A DNA stretch of 64,000 nucleotides, taken from the NCBI RefSeq assembly GCF_900103695.1, contig NZ_FNHF01000001.1, positions 186,001-250,000 on the forward strand. The letters are read 5' to 3'. Made by a program: the position numbers and the translations under genes. Within the stretch, counting starts at the first letter, position 1. Each line of letters opens with the position of its first letter. The stretch is from Sediminibacillus halophilus. Lineage in GTDB: Bacteria; Bacillota; Bacilli; Bacillales; Amphibacillaceae. This document shows, piece by piece, positions 53,176 to 60,350 of this stretch. Below the pieces are notes generated by a model. That model saw only the letters and a program-made list of their open reading frames with translations. It was not told the DNA's origin and did not search any database.

Positions 53176-54696
53176 TGCTTCCGGTTTCAGTGAAGATTTT
53201 GCTTGATTCACTTGTGTTGAATAAAAATGCTCGATGATTGTTTCATCCGAGTGTGGGAGGGCTTTTCCTCTAATTATTTGACAACCGTTGATACAACCTC
53301 CTGTTAAAATGATTAAATCCTCTTTTTCCGCGAGGTTTAGAGCTGCAATCACTCCTTCTTTTCGTGAGTGTGTAACTGTAATGTTTGTCCGGTTCGTTTC
53401 TGAAAAGCCAGATAGCACGCTTGCAACAATCTCTTCTGGTTTCCTGTACCCGGGATGATCAACAGAAATAATGTACGCATCTGCCTGTCCATCAGCAGCT
53501 TCTCCCATTTTCGCCATTTTGTTTTTGTCCCGGATACCTACTCCTGTCACCATTAGAATTAGTTTACGGTAGTTTAGCTTCTTAACTTCTGTTAATAGTT
53601 TCCGAAGAGCTTCCGGCGTATGTGCATAATCCAGCAATACGGTACTGTTACCGGGTGTTTCCACAAGCTGGAATCTACCCTTGGGACCTTTGATCTTCGG
53701 TAATTTCTCCAAGATTTTTTCACCAATGACACCCGTGTGGAGAGCAGTACAAACGGCAGCCAGTAAATTAGAGATGTTGTAATGACCGATGATCGGAGTA
53801 TGGACTAGAGAAGCTCTTCCTTCGATCGACAGCAGAAAAGCTGATCCTTTCCTATTTGTTCTGATATTCGAAGCAAAAACATCAGCGTCTGGATGACCAT
53901 TTATGCTATATGTCAGTAAAGGCCCGTGGTGCAAATCGAGGATGTCCTCTGCCATTCCCTTGTCATCCAGGTTTACCACAGCTTTTTCTGTTTGTTTAAA
54001 CAATTTGAGTTTCGCCTTTTTATAATTTTCGAAGGTTTTATGAAAATCCAAATGTTCACTGGATATATTGGTATGGACACCTATATGGAAGGAAATGCCC
54101 TCCACCCTTTTTTGTTCGATCGCTATCGAGGATACTTCCATTGCAGCAGCCTGTTCCTTCCTTTGAAGGAATTGGTGAAAAAGATAATGGAGATCCGGTG
54201 CTTCAGGTGTTGTCGGCGTTGTTGGCTGGAAAGGAAAAGGACCTTCAGAAGTCATTGTGCCAATTGTGCCAATGGAACCCGTTGGTTTTCCAATTTGGTT
54301 CAACAACGAATAAATATAAGCGACTACCGTTGTTTTTCCGTTGGTCCCTGTAACACCGATCGTTGTAAGCTTTTTATATGCTTGCTGATAAAATAATATC
54401 GAAAGACGGGCCATCGCTTCTCTTGTGTCTTTCACTACTACGAAGGTCCGGTCAGGATAGGCGGCAGCTAGTCGTGCAAGTTTTGCTTCATTGCTGCCGA
54501 TAATGGCAGAAGCACCTTTTTTGATAGCATCTTCTATAAATAAATGACCATCCTGTTGCTCCCCTTCCATACAGAAAAAGGCTGCATTTTTTTCAATCCT
54601 CCGGGAATCGTAGTTCAAGGAGCTTATTTCAGCAAATAACGGACCATGAATCTTTTCCACATTCAGTATAGTCTCGTTGTCGAAGTTAATATTCAT
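53170..54696 (-). CDS. MurE-like amino acid ligase, divergent paralog
   Basis: This is an ATP-dependent Mur ligase of 508 residues. It has the N-terminal UDP-binding region (SSLNYDSRRIEKNAAFFCMEG), the P-loop GVTGTNGKTTV, PTTPEAPDLHYLF, a carbamylated-Lys region (AKLKLFKQ) and the C-terminal substrate domain with GKGRFQLV-like GPKGRFQLVE and LLDYAHTPEAL. The two MurE hallmarks are altered. The meso-DAP motif DNPR is VDHPGYRKPEE, and the GKGHE motif is TGGCINGCQI. MurE normally lies in the dcw cluster, so this is probably a second ligase with another amino acid or acceptor. Confidence 0.82.
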   Translation of the reverse strand: MNINFDNETILNVEKIHGPLFAEISSLNYDSRRIEKNAAFFCMEGEQQDGHLFIEDAIKKGASAIIGSNEAKLARLAAAYPDRTFVVVKDTREAMARLSILFYQQAYKKLTTIGVTGTNGKTTVVAYIYSLLNQIGKPTGSIGTIGTMTSEGPFPFQPTTPTTPEAPDLHYLFHQFLQRKEQAAAMEVSSIAIEQKRVEGISFHIGVHTNISSEHLDFHKTFENYKKAKLKLFKQTEKAVVNLDDKGMAEDILDLHHGPLLTYSINGHPDADVFASNIRTNRKGSAFLLSIEGRASLVHTPIIGHYNISNLLAAVCTALHTGVIGEKILEKLPKIKGPKGRFQLVETPGNSTVLLDYAHTPEALRKLLTEVKKLNYRKLILMVTGVGIRDKNKMAKMGEAADGQADAYIISVDHPGYRKPEEIVASVLSGFSETNRTNITVTHSRKEGVIAALNLAEKEDLIILTGGCINGCQIIRGKALPHSDETIIEHFYSTQVNQAKSSLKPEAK

Positions 54697-55106
54697 GTTT
54701 CACCACCCTTATTAGAAATGGAGTGATTCCAAGTTATTTGCTTCTTACGATTCCCGATAATCAGACCGATTACTCTTTTGTTTTTGAAGAAAACTCCAGA
54801 CTTAAATGCCTTTAGAGTTTCCCCCTTTTCTTGTCTGCCCTTCCGTTTTTGTATGTTGATTTGTATCTCTGCCAAACATTACAACTTTTGGATACAACAC
54901 GGACAATTGCGTCCGCTTGTTTACTTCCTAGGATTTCTTATGATTAACAAGCTTTCCTGCACCCCTCCCGACCGATTTTATACCTCCGTCACGTGAAATA
55001 TACAATTTTTTGTAATAATTGCTAAATAAATCTAAATTTAAACCGATAGAAGATAGGAGTGCCCAGTTAAGTCTCTATTTATAAAAAATTTTAAGGAGGC
55101 GGAATG
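54697..55106. other. 410-base spacer
   Basis: The left part carries the MurE-like gene's start region, and the right part (AT-rich from about 55000) probably carries the promoter of the secreted DUF4879-like gene. The short open frames across it have no ribosome sites. No RNA structure or repeat is seen. Confidence 0.4.
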
Positions 55107-55712
55107 ATGAAGAAAATGATAAGCATCACTTTGACAGCTTTATTATTTTTCCCTTTGTTCATAGGAATTGAAACAGCTTCCGCAGCTTCGCCAAAGGGTA
55201 ATGTAGAATCATCAAAAAAAGAATCGTTAAAACACCACGTACTAGAAAACCTCAAAGACGATTATCCAAATGCACAATTTATCGATACAAATACCAGAGA
55301 AGATGAACTATATCAGAAACAAGAGATGCTATTGGGAAGTTCTGATTTTACTATCGCTGCTCCAGCACCACCTCTTACTTCCCTTGAGGTATATGCGGCT
55401 ATATCATCTAACTATCCAGAGTATGAATACTTTAGTTCAAACCAATTATCTTCCGTTCAAGATCATGGAGGAGAAGAATTATACATTGTAACTGCCGAAC
55501 TTGGATACGGTTTCCAAAGAAATGCTGCATTCAATGGGAGTCAATTAGCAGAAATAGATAGAGAAAATATAGATTTGGAAGGTGACTCTATTATAGATGG
55601 TTGGTTTATTTGGTGGGATGCAAGCGGTTACGAAAATGGTTTGTTCACGTACGAAAATACTTCAACCAATTCACCCTGGAATACGATGTTTGATAGAATG
55701 AACATTAAGTAA
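55107..55712 (+). CDS. Secreted DUF4879/YolA-like protein
   Basis: A signal peptide (KKMISITLTALLFFPLFIGIETASAA) is followed by a charged linker and a domain of about 110 residues. The domain contains PLTSLEVYAAISSNYPEYEYF, DHGGEELYIVTAELGYGF and DGWFIWWDASGYENGLF, ending NSPWNTMFDRMN. I recognise this pattern from B. subtilis YolA (SP-beta prophage) and DUF4879. Function is unknown. AAGGAGG sets ATG 55107. A hypothetical gene follows 22 bases downstream in the same direction. Confidence 0.7.
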   Translation: MKKMISITLTALLFFPLFIGIETASAASPKGNVESSKKESLKHHVLENLKDDYPNAQFIDTNTREDELYQKQEMLLGSSDFTIAAPAPPLTSLEVYAAISSNYPEYEYFSSNQLSSVQDHGGEELYIVTAELGYGFQRNAAFNGSQLAEIDRENIDLEGDSIIDGWFIWWDASGYENGLFTYENTSTNSPWNTMFDRMNIK

Positions 55713-55734
55713 TAATTTCGAAAGGCGATGAAAA

Positions 55735-56232
55735 ATGATTGCAGGTACTGTATCTCCCAGACAAGGATATTCTTTGTATTCACATGCTACACCTAGTAGA
55801 AGAACGGAAATAACCGAAACAACTTCTCGCGGAGATCCTTCGGCCAATAACCAGGATTTCCGTTTTAAAAAAAGTAATCCGTCAAATATATGGACAGAAC
55901 TCGCAACAGAATATGATGTCCGGAATTCCACTTTCGACGAAATCAGCTCCATCTCGAAAGCTTTGTATGATAATGGAGAAATCTCCTTAAAAGATGTAGC
56001 TATATTAACTTTTGATCAAGAAAAGGCTACAGATTATTTGAAACAAAAAGTTTCAGGTTTAACTTCCGGGGAATTTAGTATGTACCAAAGTTCTGGGAAC
56101 AGCGGAGGAACTAGAGACTGGATCGCAGAAATGGAAGCAAGAGCCCAAAAAGATTTTGAGTATGGTAATTTGATCGGTTTTCAAAACAGCAAGAAAGTTC
56201 TTAACATCCTCCATAAATTGGATTCTATGTAA
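55735..56232 (+). CDS. Hypothetical protein downstream of the YolA-like gene
   Basis: I do not recognise this 165-residue protein. It has no signal peptide. The first 50 residues are polar and probably disordered (TPSRRTEITETTSRGDPSANN), and the rest is predominantly helical with a WTELATEYDVRNSTFDEISSISKALYDNGEISLKDVAIL block that resembles structural proteins of flagellar or surface origin only loosely. Tight linkage to the secreted gene and a shared terminator suggest one operon. AAAGGCGATG precedes ATG 55735. Confidence 0.55.
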   Translation: MIAGTVSPRQGYSLYSHATPSRRTEITETTSRGDPSANNQDFRFKKSNPSNIWTELATEYDVRNSTFDEISSISKALYDNGEISLKDVAILTFDQEKATDYLKQKVSGLTSGEFSMYQSSGNSGGTRDWIAEMEARAQKDFEYGNLIGFQNSKKVLNILHKLDSM

Positions 56233-56261
56233 ACGATATGGATAGAGACTGGACACTCTTT

Positions 56262-56320
56262 AACAAGAGTAAAGCCCTCCTGGCGACATGTGATCCGCAA
56301 GGGCTTTACTCTATTTTATT
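56262..56320. terminator. Terminator after the 55-56 kb operon
   Basis: AGAGTAAAGCCCT and AGGGCTTTACTCT form a perfect 13-bp stem over a 21-base loop, followed by ATTTTATTT. Confidence 0.8.
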
Positions 56321-56535
56321 TAGAGGCTGTCCTGCTAGCACTCCCGCGTTTGGTCAATAGTCCTGTTCTGTTAAAATAGTCCCAACGACTCTTGTCTTTT
56401 TGACGGCCAATGTTAGTTGATTCATCGTTGATTAAAAACTTGTTGAAATCGAATGCATTGCTAATCTCCCTCCATTATATCGATACCTTCAAAAAACGAA
56501 CACATCCGGTTGTCCTTGTTTCTCAGGATAAGCTA

Positions 56536-56901
56536 TTAAAAATTATCTTTTATGGCCTTTTCCAACAACTTGAGGCAACGCTCCAGCTCTATTTTTAATT
56601 GCTTTTTATATGCCTCGGCCTTCTCTTTTCCTTGCTCAGTGAATTGATAATAGACAACCTCTTGATAAATGGTTCCCTGCTTCTTCTCTTTTTGCTGGAA
56701 AAGAATGCCTTGTTCAATTAGATCATGAAGCGCTTTATATATTTCCGGATGGTTGGGTCTGTATCCCAGACCCCGAAACTCTTCTTTTAGCAGATCACGA
56801 AGTTTCAGTCCATATAAATGGTTGTTTTCTATCAATGTAATCAAGTATAATTTTAAAAAGGCACGCTGCTTAACTAAAAATCCACTGGGTTGTCTTTCCA
56901 T
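56536..56901 (-). CDS. rtp: Replication terminator protein Rtp
   Basis: Rtp is a winged-helix dimer that binds Ter sites and stops replication forks in one direction. The 121 residues keep SGFLVKQRAFLKLYLITL, YGLKLRDLLKEEF, RPNHPEIYKALHDLIEQGIL and the C-terminal dimerisation helix YKKQLKIELERCLKLLEKAIKDNF, closely following B. subtilis Rtp (122 residues). It could be mistaken for a PadR-type regulator, but the SGFLVKQRAFLKLY start is specific. AAGGAGGA precedes ATG 56901. A Ter site lies about 90 bases upstream, so autoregulation is likely as in B. subtilis. Confidence 0.95.
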   Translation of the reverse strand: MERQPSGFLVKQRAFLKLYLITLIENNHLYGLKLRDLLKEEFRGLGYRPNHPEIYKALHDLIEQGILFQQKEKKQGTIYQEVVYYQFTEQGKEKAEAYKKQLKIELERCLKLLEKAIKDNF

Positions 56902-56990
56902 CTCAAAACATCCTCCTTCATTTCTTAGTTAATGATCGTGTTCTATTTTGGTGTATGCACTTTTTTGGGGCGAGATAAAAAATAACTCTA

Positions 56991-57022
56991 TTGTTTATTT
57001 AGAACATAGTTTTATTAGAACA
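56991..57022 (-). other. Ter site bound by Rtp
   Basis: Read on the minus strand, CTATGTTCTAAAT matches the B-site core CTATGTACYAAAT of B. subtilis Ter sites as I recall it in all but one position, and TTCTAATAAAA upstream fits the A-site. The two half-sites appear as direct repeats of ATGTTCTAA spaced by 16 bases (57015-57023 and 56999-57007 on the + strand). The B-site faces left, so a fork moving rightward should be stopped. Confidence 0.75.
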
Positions 57023-57039
57023 TTTATTGGATGAAAAGA

Positions 57040-57059
57040 AGGAGCCGTTGAGCTCCCCA
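57040..57059 (-). terminator. Short hairpin after ilvA
   Basis: GGAGC and GCTCC arms with a five-base loop precede TTCTTTT on the minus strand. It separates ilvA transcription from the Ter site. Confidence 0.5.
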
Positions 57060-57062
57060 TAA

Positions 57063-58322
57063 TCAGATCAAAAGATTGAACAAATCTTGATCCTTGTTTA
57101 TTTCAATATAGGCAAAACCCTTCTTGTTCATTCTGTCGATCAAAGGTTCATAATCGGTTTTGTTCTTGAGCTCTATACCGACAAGCACCGGCCCCTTATC
57201 CCGGTTGTTTTTCTTGGTGTACTCAAATCGGGTAATATCATCGTTTTCCCCTAATACATCTTCCATAAATTCTCTTAATGCACCAGCACGCTGAGGAAAG
57301 TTAACAATAAAATAATGTTTGAACCCCTCATAAATCAAGGAACGCTCTTTGATTTCCTGCATTCGGTCGATATCGTTGTTTCCTCCGCTGATGATGCAAA
57401 CGATGTTCTTCCCTTTTATTTGATCCTTGTAAAAATCCAAGGCTGAAACAGGCAAAGCGCCGGCAGGCTCAGCAACAATCGCGTTTTCATTGTACAAATC
57501 AACCAAAGTTGTGCTTATTTTTCCTTCAGGTACCAATACAATATCGTCAATTACTTCTTTCCCAATTTCAAACGTCAACTTACCTACTTGTTTGACACTT
57601 GCTCCATCGACAAATTTATCGATTTTTTCCAGTGGATATACCCGGTCATTATCTAAGGAAAGTTTCATTCCCGGAGCTCCCTCTGGTTCCACCCCGATTA
57701 CGTGAGTGAAAGGGCTAATACTTTTTATATAAGATCCGACTCCGGAAATCAGACCTCCGCCACCTACACCCATAAACACATGAGACACAGGCTCATCGAT
57801 TTCTTCCAATACTTCTAAACCGATTGTCCCCTGTCCTGTGATGGTGCGGTAGTCGTCGAATGGATGAATAAATGCCATTTCATTTTCATCACAAAAAGCG
57901 ACTGCTTCCTTGTAAGAATCATCAAAAGTATCTCCAGTCAATACAATTTCCACAAAAGGTCCGCCGAAAAACTCCACCCTGTCAACTTTTTGACGCGGTG
58001 TCGTAGCGGGCATAAAAACTCTCCCTTTTACGCCCAATGCCTTGCAAGAATATGCAACACCCTGAGCATGATTGCCGGCGCTGGCACATACTACTCCATT
58101 TTTCAGTTCTTCTCCGCTAAGGCTTTGCATGAAGTTATAGGCGCCTCTAATTTTGAAAGAGCGGACAACTTGCAGGTCCTCGCGTTTTAAATAAACATTG
58201 CATTGATATCGCTCGGATAATATGGAATCCTTTTGCAAAGGTGTTTTTACGACAACGTCTTTTAGCATTTGGTGAGCAATAATAATATCTTTTACTTCAA
58301 TTGTGTTTAACTTTGTACTCAT
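57063..58322 (-). CDS. ilvA: Threonine deaminase (threonine dehydratase, biosynthetic)
   Basis: The PLP enzyme makes 2-oxobutyrate for isoleucine. In 419 residues, the catalytic lysine is in VRSFKIRGAYNF, the phosphate-binding loop is VGGGGLISG, and SAGNHAQGVAYSC is the substrate loop. A single C-terminal ACT-like domain (HYFIVNFPQRAGALREFMEDVLG) is typical of the Bacillus-type short regulated form. ATG 58322 follows AGGAAGG. A CodY-like box lies upstream, which agrees with branched-chain amino acid control. Confidence 0.95.
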   Translation of the reverse strand: MSTKLNTIEVKDIIIAHQMLKDVVVKTPLQKDSILSERYQCNVYLKREDLQVVRSFKIRGAYNFMQSLSGEELKNGVVCASAGNHAQGVAYSCKALGVKGRVFMPATTPRQKVDRVEFFGGPFVEIVLTGDTFDDSYKEAVAFCDENEMAFIHPFDDYRTITGQGTIGLEVLEEIDEPVSHVFMGVGGGGLISGVGSYIKSISPFTHVIGVEPEGAPGMKLSLDNDRVYPLEKIDKFVDGASVKQVGKLTFEIGKEVIDDIVLVPEGKISTTLVDLYNENAIVAEPAGALPVSALDFYKDQIKGKNIVCIISGGNNDIDRMQEIKERSLIYEGFKHYFIVNFPQRAGALREFMEDVLGENDDITRFEYTKKNNRDKGPVLVGIELKNKTDYEPLIDRMNKKGFAYIEINKDQDLFNLLI

Positions 58323-58401
58323 ATCCCACTTATCCTTCCTGCTGAAAAAATTGTTAGCACAATACTACCATAAACAAGAGAATTGTAAACATTATTTTTT
58401 A

Positions 58402-58416
58402 TATTTTCGTAAAATT
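58402..58416 (-). promoter_or_regulatory. Candidate CodY box upstream of ilvA
   Basis: TATTTTCGTAAAATT matches the CodY consensus AATTTTCWGAAAATT at 12 of 15 positions. It lies just upstream of a possible ilvA promoter (TTTACA, 16 bases, TAGTAT on the minus strand). Confidence 0.5.
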
Positions 58417-58427
58417 TAGACAAACAA

Positions 58428-58464
58428 AAAAAGCAGAACAACTAGCGTATCTGCTTTTTCTCTT
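58428..58464 (-). terminator. Terminator of the EamA transporter gene
   Basis: AAAAAGCAGA and TCTGCTTTTT arms over a 12-base loop; the left A-run is a T-run on the minus strand. Confidence 0.82.
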
Positions 58465-58468
58465 AGTC

Positions 58469-59395
58469 TTAATTAGATGGTTCGATTCTTTTCTTGGCGT
58501 GGTTCGATTTCCTGGCGGGAAATACCGTTAAAAACAGCGAACAAAAAACAAATAAAAAACCGATCCATTGCCAATAATCAACTGCATCTTTGAAGATGGT
58601 GACACCAATCAGAACGGAAACGACCAATTCTACAGAAGACAGAATAGCTGCCTTGCTCGATTCTACATAGGTCAGTCCCATCGTATATAACAGGTATGCC
58701 GCTATTGTGGATATCAAGGTAATGCCGGCAATAATCCCCCATACATCCGGAATGGCAAATAGCTGTCCTTTTTTCCATATGCTGCTGGTCGGTACCATGA
58801 AAAGGCTGCCGCACAGCATCGCATAGAAAGTGACAGTAAGTGGATGATAATAACGACTAACTAGTTTACCAATGACACTGAATAATGAACAGAACAAACC
58901 TGCAGCCAATCCAAGCACAATGGTCAAAAAGTCTAAGCCCGTATTTCCGCCGGGAAAATAACCGATAACCAGGGCGCATCCAAAGATTGTAAATAAGATT
59001 GCTATCCCTTTTTTCCAGGACATTTCTTCTTTAAAGAATATAAAGGCAATTATAGCTGCAAATACAGGTGAAGTATAAACAAATATAACAGCGATCGAAA
59101 GAGACGCCCTGTCGATCACTTCAAAATAGCACCAGTTAAACAATGCTATGCTGATAATACCCAATACAAAGAAATAAGGAATATGTCTCCATTTTATTCG
59201 TAAATATTTTTTTGCCATGGTAATCATCAAACCAAACAATACGATACTGCTCATAGCAAGCCGGATTGCCACAACTTCCCATGGTGTAAAACCAAAACGA
59301 TACAGGTAAGTGACAAACAACCCTGTACTCCCCCAAAAGGCAGCCCCGATGATGATAAAACCATAAGCAATTGATGGTTTCATGCTTAGTCTCAT
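58469..59395 (-). CDS. EamA/DMT-superfamily transporter
   Basis: This is a metabolite exporter of the drug/metabolite type. Ten membrane helices in 308 residues form two EamA repeats, each with a proline/glutamate-rich helix end (WEVVAIRLAMSSIVLFG and ESSKAAILSSVELVVSVLIG). The tail is short and basic. Substrate is unknown. AGGAGG sets ATG 59395. It is separated by about 145 bases from the hydratase gene and likely has its own promoter. Confidence 0.88.
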   Translation of the reverse strand: MRLSMKPSIAYGFIIIGAAFWGSTGLFVTYLYRFGFTPWEVVAIRLAMSSIVLFGLMITMAKKYLRIKWRHIPYFFVLGIISIALFNWCYFEVIDRASLSIAVIFVYTSPVFAAIIAFIFFKEEMSWKKGIAILFTIFGCALVIGYFPGGNTGLDFLTIVLGLAAGLFCSLFSVIGKLVSRYYHPLTVTFYAMLCGSLFMVPTSSIWKKGQLFAIPDVWGIIAGITLISTIAAYLLYTMGLTYVESSKAAILSSVELVVSVLIGVTIFKDAVDYWQWIGFLFVFCSLFLTVFPARKSNHAKKRIEPSN

Positions 59396-59540
59396 TGTTA
59401 TCGACCTCCTATTCTCTCTTTCTACAAGGATTAGTTATAACAACGAAGATTGATGGAAGGCTTAGTAGCGTCTTTTGATAAAAAGTCTGGATAAAACGCT
59501 AAGCGCGCAAGAATGATTGATTCATCCATCCGGTAAAATT

Positions 59541-60314
59541 TTATTGCCCGGAAAAGACCGGATTCCTTTTTTCCAGAAATGCTTGCACACCTTCTTTATG
59601 ATCCTTTGTCTGCAACAAAGCCTGTTGAAATTCCGACTCTTTCAACAGGTAATCTCCCATTTCCGCTGAGACATGATTCAACATGTATTTGACGTATTTA
59701 TGTGTACTCAATGGTCCAGAAGCCAATTGAACAGCCCAGTAGTGGGCAGCTTCTTTGGCATTATCCTCCGTTAAAATATTGATTATTCCAAGATCGTCCG
59801 CTTCTCGTGCGGTCCACGCTTTTCCTTCGAGAATCCATTGCTTGGCCAATGGTACAGAAATTCTCTCCGTTAACAATTTCATCAATCCTAAGTCGGGTAT
59901 CAATCCTATCTGCTGGAAACTTATAGAAAAAACAGCTGATACCTCCGCCACAATAAAATCTGCTGCAAGAGCAAGACTGAATCCAGCTCCAGCTGCATGA
60001 CCATGAACGGCAGCAACAACCATTTTGTCCAGTTCCATTATTACTTTAGGCAGACGGGAAGCGGCCTCCATATAAGCAGATATATCAGCCTGACTCTCGA
60101 GCTCCTGCATGGCATGAATATCCCCACCGGAACAGAAGGATTTCCCTTTTCCTGACAGGACAATCATCTTCACCCTTTCGTCAGATTCCCACTCCGATAG
60201 CTGTTGAATCAATTGTTCAATCAAAACCTGTGATAAACAATTTCTTCTTTTGGGATTATTTAAGCATATATGGCCAATTCCATCTGTTATACTTGTTTCA
60301 ATTTGTTTCTCCAT
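59541..60314 (-). CDS. Enoyl-CoA hydratase/isomerase family protein
   Basis: The crotonase-fold enzyme of 257 residues probably acts in fatty-acid or aromatic-acid degradation. It has the oxyanion-hole SGKGKSFCSGGDIHAM and VHGHAAGAGFSLALAADF blocks. The first catalytic glutamate position is GFSL-like with no Glu, while FSISFQQIGLIPDLGLMKLLTERI contains the second region with Asp in place of Glu. The exact reaction (hydration or isomerisation) is therefore uncertain. GGAGGG precedes ATG 60314. It lies 36 bases after the acyl-CoA ligase gene, in one operon. Confidence 0.85.
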   Translation of the reverse strand: MEKQIETSITDGIGHICLNNPKRRNCLSQVLIEQLIQQLSEWESDERVKMIVLSGKGKSFCSGGDIHAMQELESQADISAYMEAASRLPKVIMELDKMVVAAVHGHAAGAGFSLALAADFIVAEVSAVFSISFQQIGLIPDLGLMKLLTERISVPLAKQWILEGKAWTAREADDLGIINILTEDNAKEAAHYWAVQLASGPLSTHKYVKYMLNHVSAEMGDYLLKESEFQQALLQTKDHKEGVQAFLEKRNPVFSGQ

Positions 60315-60350
60315 TTACTGCCCTCCATGAAAAATTATCACATACAGCTC

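Noticed and set aside
56079..56093. TATGTACCAAAGTTC as a Ter B-site
   Set aside because: The core matches well but there is no A-site, and it lies inside a coding region.
56929..56973. Second, opposed Ter site between rtp and Ter (TerII)
   Set aside because: TTCTATTTTGGTGTATGCAC resembles the Ter pattern only with a one-base insertion and a poor B-site, so I list it as a possibility only in the Rtp finding.
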